Shown: positions 11,776 through 23,494 of the stretch, piece after piece
Layout of the letters: each line of letters opens with the position of its first letter
Numbering within the stretch: position 1 is the first letter of the stretch
Assembly (NCBI GenBank): GCA_907163375.1
Contig: CAJQUW010016136.1
Span: 186,001 to 250,000 of the forward strand
Length of the DNA: 64,000 bases
Origin: Prostheceraeus crozeri
Lineage: Eukaryota; Platyhelminthes; Polycladida; Euryleptidae
Direction: 5' to 3'
The notes under the pieces: model-generated
Seen by the model: the letters and a program-made list of their open reading frames with translations, nothing else
Databases searched by the model: none
What the model was told of the DNA's origin: nothing
Made by a program: the position numbers and the translations under genes

Positions 11776-11942
11776 ATCATTGTTATTAGTTTGGCTATAA
11801 CGTAATGAAATATATATAACAGATATATTATAAATATCTATAACAGATATCTGTCAAATAATACGTCTTTAAATTTGAAATCTCTCTTACGAGACAACAG
11901 TATACAAATAATATAATGCATGTCATTTGAAGCTGTATCAAC

Positions 11943-13306
11943 ATGGATCACGGTTGGCCAATGCTCGACTTTAAAAGATTCTCAAATGATGCAATAAGTG
12001 GGCTAAATTTGACGCAAATAAATGAAATTATGAATGAAGATGTATCAGTTATACCAACCTTTGACGAAGATTATTTAAACGATGAATTCATATTACCCAA
12101 TGAAGTACAAGATATGCTGAATGACACCGAAAATAAAATGAAGCCAATCAGTAGTGCTAATCAAGAGAAACTGCATTCATCTAAATTGGTTTCATTTCTG
12201 AGTAGCAAGAATATCCAATTTGATTTGAAAACAATATCAAAAGAAAAATTGAATGATTACCTCCGATATTTCTATCATGAACTCAGAACAAAAAATGGCC
12301 ACTTCTACAGTCCAGGAAGCCTCAAGTGTATTCGCGCTGGAATACATCGTCATATCACTCAAAACTTGAACCGAAACATCAATATCATAAATGATGATAA
12401 ATTTGCTTCGAGCAATCGAATGTTAACAACAATGGCAGGAATGTGGTTGTCTCACGGAGGTGAGTCTAAACAGTATGACAAAATTGAAGAAACGGATCTG
12501 AACAAGATATTTTCTTCTTTCCAAAGATCAACGGGGGAAGAACTCCAAAACGAAGTAATTTTTTTCAATATTGTTTTATCTCGGAGCCAGAGGAAGAGAA
12601 GAATTGCGCCGTATAAAAAGACATGAATTATGCATCGACATTGATTCTGATTGTGTGAAATATGCGTACATAAAAACTTTGAAAGATGACATTTCGGAGC
12701 CAAATAATGTGCGCAAGAATGTCAAAGTGTCACTCAAGGAAAAAGAATATAAACATCAGAGAAATAACAGAATCTATGACCCAAAAGCAATCGAAAGTTT
12801 TGAAATATATTTGCGTAAGATCGGAGAGGATGCTCCAGAAAGTGACAATCTCTTTCCTCGTCCTGCGAATAGCAAAAATTCAACTTACTTTTATAGCAGG
12901 AAGCAAGTTCGTGGTGTTAACTTTTTGGGTGATTTCATGAGAGACAATTTCGAAGAAATTAAAGTTGTCAAAGACATATACCAATCACTGTGTTCGGTGC
13001 ACGACAGTCACGCGAGCCAAAGAAAATGGTCTCAGTGACGCAGAGGTGTGCATGATCACCGGTCATAAAGATCAAAGGTCAATAATTCGGTATGACCGCC
13101 CATCGGATGCCAGACGACGAAATTTAACCTCGGTACTTAATAATTCGGCAACTATCTCAACCATCTCAGAATCAAACGAAACATCAGAAAAAAACAAACG
13201 AAGTATGACAAACACAACAGTCAATCACTGCATAACTGTTCCTAATAAGAAAATGAAGATCACAGTCGAAGCTAACACGAATACAATTCACTTTGATTTT
13301 TCGTGA
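11943..13306 (+). pseudogene. DUF3504-type tyrosine recombinase, two frameshifts
   Basis: Starts with ATG at 11943. The N-terminal core-binding domain shows LRYFYHELRTKNGHFYSPGS at about 12265-12320, typical of the DUF3504 family that includes KIAA1958, QRICH1 and ZMYM proteins, themselves descended from Cryptons. The catalytic domain keeps the first arginine (YLGARGREELRRI, about 12575-12615), an HCVR box (H-x-x-R, about 12990) and GHKDQRSIIRY with the late histidine and the nucleophile tyrosine (about 13060-13095). The frame changes twice: at a seven-T run near 12560 and near 12960. With those exceptions it is complete to its stop at 13306, with a polar tail. Two single-base lesions and intact catalytic residues suggest fairly recent loss. 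Confidence 0.8.
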
Positions 13307-13512
13307 CTTAACTTTTCTGTGTGGCGTTTAAGCTGTTTTCTGTTGAATATACATTGAATATACGAAAATATACATTTATGAAAAGAGTGCATTGCAATGG
13401 CATTGCTTAACAGTTTTGCCATTGCAATGCACACTTTAGAACATTGTTTCAGTCTTTTTTCTATGGTAGAATAGAAATCAAAAGAATGCAAGAATATTGC
13501 CAAACTAATAAC

Positions 13513-13592
13513 AATGACATTATTATGTTTGATTTCCTATGCAAAATCTCCGTGCACGTAGTGCACGGAAATCAAACATAATAATGTTATAT
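13513..13592. repeat. Right terminal hairpin of the recombinase element
   Basis: Imperfect palindrome: ACATTATTATGTTTGATTTC on the left pairs with GAAATCAAACATAATAATGT on the right, with an inner perfect stem CCGTGCAC-gta-GTGCACGG; the left side holds a 13-base bulge between the two stems. Confidence 0.9.
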
Positions 13593-13660
13593 TGTGGTCA
13601 AGTTTGCATAGCCATCTTTATCCACACAACACATGGCAATGATATATGATTTTTCAACTG

Positions 13661-13689
13661 CGCGGGAACTTTTGCAAGACCGTATACAA
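13661..13689. repeat. Right arm of a distant inverted repeat
   Basis: Exact reverse complement of the arm at 10008-10040 over 29 bases (GCGGGAACTTTTGCAAGACC and the next nine). Confidence 0.8.
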
Positions 13690-13969
13690 TGCTTAGTCCA
13701 TATGCAGGATGCAAACAGTCACAGACATCGATTTGAATTGAAGAATAAAAAGCGCTAGAATCAAAAATAAAACCTGTAATTGCATAAATCACATCTGCCT
13801 TCCTAAAATTCACTTGAGCATACAACAATGAAAGACGCACCAATAGCGTTACAGGCGTACATTTCGTAGTTTTTGCTGTCTTTTGATTCATGTATGTCAA
13901 TGAAATAGCCAGGTATGTATATCAAACTGAAACCAATTACAAGAAATTCTAATAAAACGCATTGTTTAT

Positions 13970-14168
13970 CTGCAACAAATTGATCACACAAAATGTATAA
14001 CAAAATCTACATGGCTATCTTATCTTTGACAATCAGTATATCTATATTAAACTGATCGCATAGTTTTTAAAAATCTGCTTAGGAATCTATAACAAATTGA
14101 TCACATAATATTTATAAGAAAATCTGTTTTTATAAACAAACTAATCCCACAATATTTATGAAAACTTA
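13970..14168. repeat. Degenerate tandem repeat, about three copies
   Basis: Three diverged copies of a block of the form AACAAATTGATCACA, then TTTATAAGAAAATCT, at about 13973, 14088 and 14135. The copies are not evenly spaced, so the array is old or has been interrupted. Confidence 0.5.
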
Positions 14169-14224
14169 AGAAATGTAACTATCTGACAGGATGTGCTTAC
14201 TGCATTTTTACTTTTTTCGTTTAG

Positions 14225-14690
14225 CATTCATTATCCATTCTTCGTAGGGAGGACGGTTTTCCCAATGGATTTTATTCACATATCACGGTTGGCAGCAGCT
14301 CTCTCCTTCAGGCCAAGCTCCTTGCAATCAGCCAGTATCGTTTCGCGCCACGTCGTCTTATGGCGACCTCTCGGCGTTGGGCACGGTAGGTCCATGCCAA
14401 ACGCCTTCTTGACACAGTTATCCCCTGGTTTCAGGAGAACATGCCCGAACCACCTAAGATGGTTCCCTTTCAAGACCACCTTGATGTCTTCTATTCCAAG
14501 AAGCCGGAGAAGCATAGAAGTAGCGAACCTGTCCTTCAAAGATACCCCCATCATGCAACGGATCATTCTGCATTCTGCTGTCACCATTATTTGCTGATCT
14601 TCGACTTTCATGGGCCATGTTTCACTGATGTATATCATGCACCTTTTCACACATGCGTCATACACTTGACCTTTCATTCATAGAGGAGTC
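14225..14690 (-). mobile_element. RTE-type LINE 3' fragment
   Basis: Minus-strand C-terminal tail of an RTE-like LINE. It reads GQVYDACVKRCMIYISETWP, then RMIRCMMGVSLKDRF, then LRWFGHVLLKPGD, then a proline/arginine-rich stretch and KTTWRETILADCKELGLKER. These are the standard order of blocks after the polymerase in this group and match the tail of the plus-strand LINE at 6.2-6.5 kb. It is open over more than 130 codons, so this copy is younger than that one. It is cut off on the 5' side near 14690; no polymerase core remains. Confidence 0.85.
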
Positions 14691-17600
14691 GTCTTCGATG
14701 CTAGAAATGGTGACAGCTCACGAAACTTTCGCCAACCAGATTGAACGCGTGCAGATAATGAAGCGCCTGTACCACCATCGGATTCCATCATGTCACAAAG
14801 GTGGCAAAATCTGCTCACGGCCAGTGACCCCATGTGTGAAATCATGCGTATGTCTTATATTAATAGCACACTTACAGCCTAAATTAGAAAAATACTTTGG
14901 AGCAAGTAGTTGTAGCAAAAAAGTTATCGTAATAAAGAATTGGATAGAATCGCAATCTTAATGAGACTCATTATCGCCAAAGCTTCATTGTTGGCTATTA
15001 AAAAACTCGATTTCCAAATCCCGGGATTTCAATGCCGTAAAATATATCAGAATCCTGGGATCGCAATCCTTACTGCCAATATAAAAACTGATGCATATTT
15101 TTGTCCGTAATGTTTAGCTTCCTCTCAATAGGTCTAGCTTTCTCAAATTGGTGTGGATGTAGCGTGCAGTTTGTTCTCTGAGATTCATGCTCAGGTGTGC
15201 AATTTTCGTAAGTAAAGCAAACTTTTTTATAGCTCACGAAGTTGTGCACCTTACAACTTGAAATTAATTATGTGAAGATAAACAGTCATCTAGATAAGAT
15301 CTCTCAATATACGTGGCTCACAATTTCAATTGCGTCTCATCAAAGGTTGCGCAATGTGTCATTGCGAGAATGTTATGAAACTACAGTGACCAAGCTAAGA
15401 AGCACAGAAAAAACATACTCGTAAAACGACATTTTTCGCCGCCCGCTATATCACAATTTATACAATAGTTTATTTGTACGTACGAATTATAATCAACACC
15501 ATTAAGACCATGGCTTCGATACAAGCAATCATGAATTTCATTGAACAAAATGTGCTGTTACTTATTTGCATAACTTCATCATTTACCATTCTACTGCAAG
15601 CGACGCTTTGAGGAATGCTGTCTCCCCACAGATATCATTGACGGAGTCATCCGGAAACTGAATAAATTTGGTAAGTCAAATAGATATGCAACCTGGATGC
15701 TGCGAAATGTACATTACATCTATGCCAAACATGGTTACTTGTTTTATTCAACCGAGATCCGAAGACAATGAAGAAAATTAGTGAGCTCATTAACCGTTCT
15801 ATAGGAAGTTGAAATCAAGAAATTGTGCTACTCGTACTTAAAAGTAGAAACAAAGTATCACTAAATCGTCTTCCAGGGGTATTTAAGGACTAATTGTCTA
15901 TTTCTCTAAAATTTAAGGGCGATTCCCGAGCTCGGCCAACACGCTGATTTTAACATTAATATTTTCTGTATCAAAACTCATGAAATTTAGACATTGGTGA
16001 ATTATTCACTTAATTTCAATGAGATTATATTTAGGCAGGATGTTAAATTTAATCTCTGAAGATAATCGGTAATGACTCAAATACGCTGTTTTCATAACAG
16101 CAAGCAATCAACAAGAAATCCAACATGTCCATGCACGTGTATGCATTCGAAAGTTCTTACTTCACTCGTTCAGGTTTTCTATCTCTCAAAATGTTCAATA
16201 AGTGAATTATTACACCAACATGTCCTTCGCGGATTGCCTTAAACCATTCTTTCTCCTTTACCATTTTTATGACCTGTAAAGATGAAGTATAGCATGAAGC
16301 CGATATCAAACGAGCAACAAAATACAGCAAAACGACAACATAATATTAACATCAAATCTGAAAGAGAACATGCATTAAGATGCTCAAAGGAGTCGGAATT
16401 GATCTATAGACTGCCAGATAGATTTCAAAGCGTGTAACCACATAAAAAACATCATGATTGATACATATACTATACAAATCGCAAAGAATTAGTTCGAACT
16501 GAAAGTGAAGGACTCGAAAATTTTTGTATGTACGTGCATGATAAATGTTGGTTGTGAGTTTGGAGAGAGATGGATAGCCTTCAACATGAGCGAGTAAAAA
16601 AATCTTCCTATTGGAGGTCCGGACAGTTTTCGTCAATATGTGACCAGGTTTCCGAATATATTAACAGCCTGACACCTAAATTTGAGAAAATCCTAGATGG
16701 ATAAAGTATGCGGCCCTAGATTTGAACCAGTTATAGATGGAAGCAACAGCAAGTAAGGCGATTATTTATAAGTGAAAATCTATTTTTTTTATATATTATT
16801 GAAAATCGCACAGCTCATTTGAAAAAAAAGAGATAATGCCGTGTATACAATTTACATATGCAAGTGACGGTTATTCGAGATAATTTGCAGGTGAACATGA
16901 GAAAGGAGCAAATGTGCGTTGCCCACGTTAAGTTGTGCAAAGAGTCAAACACAAATGACCGCTCAAGAATCAAAATGATGAAGGAGATAATTAGTATTCA
17001 AACAGGCAACATCGACATCGAGATCCGCAAGTGTGTGAACTCTCTCTTTTGTAACATCGACAGGTGACTTGCTAACACTATCGAAAATTGGACATCCGCA
17101 TACGAATAATGAAAAAATTAAGGATTCGTATATCATCCTAAAAATTGCTTACAATAAGTGTCCTCTTAAGCTCTCTCTTAATATTGTATAGAAGCGCTTC
17201 ACGACCAAAAAAATCTTGTCATCCCATATAAATTTGAAGTTAAAAAGGAAACTCCAAATATTTCACAGAATTTCTTTCCGTGGATCTAGAAAAGCACAAT
17301 ATCACGCGAGCAATCGTGATTCGTGATCCGTGGACCTTTTATGGAGAGTTTATGCGCCTATGCATGCATATCCACGTATCTGTAACGAATAATGAACTTT
17401 CAGATACATCTTCTGTAAATTAGTCAAAGGACGTGAAATATTGTGTTTGATCCATCAAAGATAACTAAATCTTTCTTTTTATCGCTGTCAGCTGAATACG
17501 AATGGCCACCAAATTCGCTTGATAATGCATATATGCAAGGAGTACTCAGCAGGCTGCAACATCGAACTCGAGTAGCTACTGAAAACAATGAAGCTTGATG

Positions 17601-18875
17601 GAATATAAATTTTGTGTGATGATTAGTGATGCTACTCGTGAGCTAATGATATGCGCTTACGAATATTTTTTGTATAGTAAGCTAAACCTGGACGATGAAG
17701 TTGTTGCAATCAACAAGAATGAAACATAACACTAAACAATTGACTGAACGATATCTCTAAACTAATTGAAATTTAAATGCATCTGCAAGGGGATTGCCAT
17801 GAAGCTGACCATGAAATTTTATAATTATCCATGCATTTAACTTCAGCAGAAATTGAATATAAGATATTCGTCAGATGTTCAAAATAATGATTGAAACGAA
17901 TTGCTCATTTTCGGTTGCACATTTTCTTTTAAGCAGTATGAATTGTAAATGAACACAAGTGAATACAGAAAGAATAGCAAAATTCTTTTTGGGATTAATA
18001 CCTCCCCCATGAGAAAAGTAAGCCCTGATGTCAATAAACAAAATTTGTATCTTTAATAGCAGCAGGTCTTATTTATCTGTAACTATTCAATAACACTATC
18101 AAAAGTGATATTTAAGAAAAATTATAATCGATTTTTCAAACTTACAAATGCACTACAATCATGAGCCATTCAAACATTGTAATGTAATAAGAGTATCAAT
18201 CTTCGGCTATAAATTATGCTGTTAATACTACAGCAAAGTCTTAACCAAAGACTCCTGTTTAAGCGCGCAACATTACTGTGCCAATGATGACCAGGCATAT
18301 TCAAATGAAGTCGGAGTCATCCTACCAGGTTGAATTGATTGATATATGACTCTATTTGAATAAGCTCTGTGGTCATGAATTCGTCAGAAAGTTATTTCTT
18401 TGATTGATTCACTTCAAATCAAGTGACCTACCGGATAAACAGAAATACCAATGCTGCACCTATAGGCTACATGTTATATATTACAATTGTATACCATTGT
18501 TATGATATTCTCCCCCCACCCCCAATCTAAATTGACGACCAGAGAAGCATATCAGAAAACCGCCATTATTCAATTTCCCCTCGGAAAAAGAGAGGAAGAC
18601 AAATTCTTCTAGACGCCACAGTTAAAATCTTTTAGTCAATCTTAGGGGAGATGTAAGTACGAAGTTAACAAAATCTCCAAGAAGCCACAAACTTCGGGCT
18701 AAGTGTTGTGTCTTCAGTTGAAATCGTGTGTTAAACAACATTTTTAGGAAAAGAAGGGAGAATTGAATAACACGGAGAATAAGAGTCAACTTCCAAAAAT
18801 TGCAACTTCGGTGAACTGTAGGCTATATTGCACTTTGCGACCGGAAAATGATAACAAATGAAAGGAAGAAGAGCA
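14691..18875. other. No gene recognised
   Basis: About 4 kb of AT-rich, apparently unique sequence. Short open frames (for example at 15242, 16352 and 16858) have no recognisable family and no supporting splice sites. Confidence 0.55.
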
Positions 18876-19171
18876 AGGGCGTCGCCAGTGGGCCTCCCGG
18901 GTGTGGCCCCCGTGCTCCAAGGTCGCGTAGAAAAATGAAGGTCCTGATTTCTAAAAACGGGCGCTTCCATCATTTTCTCTGTCGGGCGGCGCGCAAAAAT
19001 CAACTAGCTACGGCATCTGATTGATCTGAATCTTGAGATAACAAAGAAATTAGTCTTTAACGTGGAATTTGATCTGCCAAGACTAATTTAAGGGCGGATT
19101 ACATAAAAATCTCCGTCTCGTTTTGTTTCCGCAAGAGCATGAATGGTGAATGAGCGAGATTGGGTCGCTGG

Positions 19172-19669
19172 CAGTGTTGCGATTCTTGGCGTAGGGTAAA
19201 AAAAACGCGCAAGGTCGAAAAACACGCGCACATGTATTTCCTTACAAATAAGCCAAAATGGCAACTATGATCGCTAATATTTGATGAAACGAATTTTTAC
19301 AAAGCTTAAATTTGCAGATCAGATAGCTTGGTATTTTTCAGGACAAGTCAAATACACACGTGCCTTAAGTGGTAGATGCACACGAGCAGTGGGCCTATAG
19401 GCTATCCATTGAGTGAGATGTTAATGAACCTAAATGATCTTTGATAGGCTATACATGTGGCTTATCTAGAAACTGCATGTAATTTGAAATTTTGATATCT
19501 TGATTTTGATATTTTAGAACCAAAGTTTTCTATTATCAAAAATTAAAAATAGAAGTCGAAAACTTAAAAAACGCGCAAAATGGATAAAAATGGAAGAAAA
19601 CACGCTTACACGCGCAAATTGTCAAAAAAAAACGCGCGCGCGTGTAAACACGCGCGAATCGCAACACTG
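19172..19669. mobile_element. hAT-type MITE, 498 bp, with 8-bp target duplication
   Basis: Perfect 14-bp terminal inverted repeats CAGTGTTGCGATTC and GAATCGCAACACTG bound a 498-bp non-coding segment. They are flanked by a perfect 8-bp duplication GTCGCTGG (19164-19171 and 19670-19677), the duplication length of hAT transposons. Both inner ends are rich in ACACGCGCG and AACGCGC blocks, likely subterminal repeats. No transposase is encoded, so it would have moved with an enzyme supplied by a related full element. Confidence 0.92.
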
Positions 19670-20119
19670 GTCGCTGGGCTAAATGAGTTTCTCACAACGC
19701 TTGAGTTTCACACAGCGCCCATTGGGAAACATGTGTCTCTAAACATGATTTGAATAGATTAAGCTGTTTCATTATCTTTTGCTTATGTATTTCACAAGTA
19801 GACATAGGCGTCAATCCCTACAAGTTTCTTTTCCGATTGGGCATTGCATATTGTGAACATTAATTGATGACGAAATTCTGAAGGCGTATATTAGCTGATT
19901 ACTGACGTATACTAGCTGATAATTACTGCTTGCAGTACGACTGACACTTGACGAGTGACGTCCACATCTGTACGCGTAGCGGGATTTCTACCAAGATAGC
20001 GGAATAATGACTAAAATTCGGAAGTCATTTAGTCAGAAGATGATCATGTATAATGAATCCGACAGACAGACCTGCAAAGTTTTGATGGAATAATCCATTG
20101 TGTAAAAATGTATAGAATA

Positions 20120-22214
20120 ATATGAAGAAGAAACTCAACAACTCTTCTCTACGACTTTATTATCAATCCTTAACAATTCAAATCATCCTAACAGCTACGG
20201 TGAAATTGCCGAGGATGTCAAAACCACACTAGAAAAGACAATACCCTTCGTTCGTCAGCCGCATAGTGGACAGCCAGTATAGAAAAGTGACAAGGATGTG
20301 TTATCCGCTCAATCGAAAGTAGCGCACCTCCGTCGATCCGGAAGGACTGCTGAGGCGAAAGAGGCACAGAAAGAACTTGCTCAAACTTACAAGGTTTGTC
20401 AGAGAGCTGCCCTGAACAAGGTCATTACCACAATAGCAGCGGCTGGCAGTGCGCGCAAGAACGATGCGGTCTGGATTGCCGTGAGAACACTGACGGGAAG
20501 AAGACGAAAGAGTGGAATCACCGTTTCTGGGGACACTCCAACTGCCCGCAAAGATGCAATTAAGGAGTATTTCTCGGCAACTTTGAATGCAGCCTCACCG
20601 AAATCGATCAACATGTCCTTCCATCAATGTTCCGCTCTACCCTCTGAATCAGACTTCAATGTGACTCCGATAACTGTTGATGAAATAATGCAACAGGCCA
20701 TTCAAACCCCAGGAGGAAAATGTGCAGGGCCAGATGGCGTGCCAGCTGAGGTACTAAGCATTCAATGTGTTGCTGAGCATCTTGTCGGGGTAATGAACAG
20801 CCTGCTTCAGGGTAGACCAGCACCACCAGAATGGACATCTGCTAATATCATCGGAGTGCCAAAGAGGCAAGGTACAACTCGACTGGAAGAGCACAGAGGT
20901 ATCTCGCTGATGTCATGTGCTGCAAAACTTTTTAACAAGATCATCTTGTCAAGAATTCGACCTGTCCTAGAACCCTACCTACGATTCGAGCAAAATGGCT
21001 TTCGTCTGCACCGAAATACGACCTCACATATACTCTGTCTTCGGAGAATATTGGAGTAGTGTCGCATTCACCAACGTAATCTCGTCTGTGTTTTCGTGGA
21101 TTTTCGCAAGGCCTTCGATTCCGTTTCTCGAAGCGCTCTTGCCGGTGTACTGAGAGCTTTCCGCGTTCCACCACCACTTGTGCATTCCATCATGGCACTT
21201 TACAGGGACACAAGAGCTGCGGTAATGACCAGCGACGGATCTACAGACACCTCTCCAACCACCTCTGGAGTCCTTCAAGGAGACACACTCGCACCGTTCT
21301 TGTTTGTGCTACTGCTAGACTGGGTTCTCCATGACGCCATTCCCTCTTGCGAACACGGGCTGCTTCTAAGCCGTCGGAGGAGTCTGCGGCATCCCGAAAA
21401 GCGTTTGTCTGTCCTTGCATATGCTGATGACCTCGTACTATTGTCCTCAACGGTCGAGGGAGCAAAGAGTTTGGTCGCCAACCTCCAGACTTCAGCAGCA
21501 AACGTGGGCCTGTCATTCAACATCAAGAAGTCCGAAGTTATGACTATTCCATCTGATCTCAATGTTCACATCGAGTGCCGCGACATCGACGGTAGTGTAA
21601 AACGCCTCCCTCGATCAAACAGATTTGTCTATCTCGGCGGTGTTGTTCCATCAATCCAATCTGACATCGAGAGGCGAAGATCTTTGGCCTGGACTGCCTT
21701 CCGCTCTGTTAGGGTATTCCTACAGAGTGAACCGTTGCCTAATGCTCTCAGAATTCAACTCTTCTCATCAGTGATCGAGTCGGTGCTCCTTTACAATGCG
21801 GAAACCTGGACTCTAACAAGGACTCTCGAGAGGCGACTGGACTCCGCCCATTCCGCTTTACTCCGCGCGGCTTTCTCCATACGCTACACAGACAAGGTAA
21901 AGACCGACGATCTGTATCGAAGGTGTGGGCTCATTCGACCGAGCCAGACCCTACAACAACGACGGTTGACTCTGTGCGGGCATCTGGTTCGAGCAGAAGA
22001 CTATTGTCGTGAACCGGCTCAAGGCATCTTGTTCATGACTTCACATGAACCCCGTCGACGAGGACAGGCAAATTCTACGACCTATGTCGACTGCCTATTT
22101 AAAGACGCTAGTGCTCCAGATCAAGTAAATGGCAGTTCATATGTCAGACAGTTAGCCCGAGATCGGAAGATCTGACGCCTTTTGGCGTAACTATGTATGT
22201 ATGTATGTATGTAA
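20120..22214 (+). mobile_element. 5'-truncated LINE with nearly intact reverse transcriptase
   Basis: A plus-strand non-LTR retrotransposon cut off ahead of its polymerase. One frame runs from about 20120 to 22175, broken by only two visible stops, TAG near 20279 and TAG at 21057-21059. Landmarks: GPDGVPAEVL (20730), EHRGISLMS (20890), FEQNGFRLHRNT (20985), the palm motif FVDFRKAFDSVSR (21095), SGVLQGDTLAPFLF (21265), the catalytic YADDLVLLS (21420), the GLSFNIKKSEVM thumb start (21510) and LGGVVPS (21640). The C-terminal end has GHLVRAEDYCREPAQGI. It finishes in an ATGT microsatellite, the tail typical of RTE-like elements. The endonuclease is missing, so it could not have been autonomous as it stands. 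Confidence 0.9.
22187..22213. repeat. ATGT microsatellite (LINE 3' tail)
   Basis: Six tandem ATGT-type units directly after the LINE coding frame; such simple-repeat tails are known from RTE-like LINEs and mark the 3' end of the insertion. Confidence 0.85.
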
Positions 22215-22265
22215 AAATGTGTTTCACTACTCTAATTCAAGACGATTGCTTCAGAAACGAAGTGT

Positions 22266-22298
22266 CATGGAATTCTAGATAATATCTAGAATTCCATG
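22266..22298. repeat. Perfect 33-nt palindrome
   Basis: CATGGAATTCTAGATA, one central A, then TATCTAGAATTCCATG: 16-bp arms with no mismatch, about 50 bp after the LINE tail. Origin unknown. Confidence 0.9.
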
Positions 22299-22849
22299 GA
22301 AGTGTAGAATGTTTGGCTGATTTTCTCGACTTTTCACTGAAAGGATCGCCATGAGGATGTATCGCCTGGTTTATAGCTTTACTAGATAGAATCAGTTCAT
22401 TTAGTTCCACGTCTTCGACATCGCACGTTAATTTGCTTCAATATGTAAGTGCTTTTATATTTGTTCGTCACTTTGGTGAAGTCGATCAATATAAAATCAT
22501 CCTGAGGTTAATGCACATTTTTGCTACTCCGAGACTCGAATTAAGGAATATAGAATGCAACCACGATCTCCGAAGTTAGCTGAAACCCTAAATTAAAAAC
22601 GAATTTTCTGTTACTGGATTGGCTGGAATCATATAAATCTTGAAACATGAAGGTCATTAATTAATTAGGTCATCATAATCATGTTGCATATATAAGGTTT
22701 GAGAAGGTATAATTATTTTTCTGCATAATGGTAAAATCTAGTGGTTGATGCGATTACGTAACATGCTGCTTCATTTGCATTATTACGTAACAGCAATTAC
22801 ATCACAAAAAACTTGCCCCCCTGAAAAAATTTTCTGGCGACGCGCCTGA

Positions 22850-23494
22850 AGAAGAGTAACACCGGTGTAAGCATGTATTGCAAAATCCACATGTTGCCCG
22901 ATTTTTTAGTATGCTCCATAACCGTTTGATAATATTTTGAAAAGATAAAACATTGTACCATGACTTTTTAATCTAAAGCAATGTTTACTCCGCCCAATGT
23001 GATTCATGATGTAGCAATGTGATAAGTTTGTCTTCTGGAAATTCGAGGTGGCGCTAGAGCACTGCAGAGCACAATTCTAAGCAAAATCGAGCAATATTTT
23101 TAACAAAATAGAGCACAAGAATGATCAAAATTCTGTTATGAGACTAACGTGCAATTTCGTTTCCATCTACTGTATTAGATGTTACCATCTACTCTGTAGA
23201 TATCTTGAGGTATCTCATTTCGTGTCTTGCTGCTCCTGAGCTATTTCTTTTCTACGTGATCAAACTCCGAGAGTGAAACGTTGTGTGGCTTTGAATGAAT
23301 CTCTTGCAACCGCTGAATTCATTTTTCTTTTTTTACAGTTGATTCTCTTATTCATCCGCTGCAGACAGTCATAGGAGCTTTTCTGAATAGACTATAATGA
23401 TGAATGTAAAGTTAGACGAACATCAATAAGTCTCTATCGAGCACTATGCGAGCACTTGAATTCCTGATTCTATTCCACAGACAGGGTGCTTACA
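22850..23494. other. No gene recognised
   Basis: Spacer between two mobile elements; nothing conserved seen. Confidence 0.5.

Larger units (their letters stand above)
11645..13596 (+). mobile_element. Crypton-like tyrosine-recombinase element with hairpin ends
   Basis: A compact unit of about 1.9 kb. In the middle is a DUF3504-type tyrosine recombinase. Each end carries an imperfect hairpin (left 11695-11770, right 13516-13590) followed on the inner side by the same inverted motif, TCATTGTTATTAGTTTGGC, at about 11773-11792 and, reverse-complemented, 13499-13518. In addition a direct repeat of about 40 bp with several mismatches (ending AAAATCTCCGTGCA) lies at about 11647-11685 on the left and 13516-13555 on the right. 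Cryptons are DNA transposons that move as circles through a tyrosine recombinase; the hairpin-plus-motif ends seen here are not something I know as a standard feature of the group. Confidence 0.7.
18876..22846. mobile_element. Possible old element bounded by GGCGTCGCCAG ends
   Basis: AGGGCGTCGCCAG at about 18876 and its inverted counterpart CTGGCGACGCGCCT at about 22834-22847 could be the terminal repeats of one element of about 4 kb, within which the MITE (19172-19669) and the LINE (20.1-22.2 kb) have inserted. The match is only about 11 bases with a one-base offset, I see no target duplication, and no transposase is present. The two could equally be single ends of separate elements. Confidence 0.3.
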
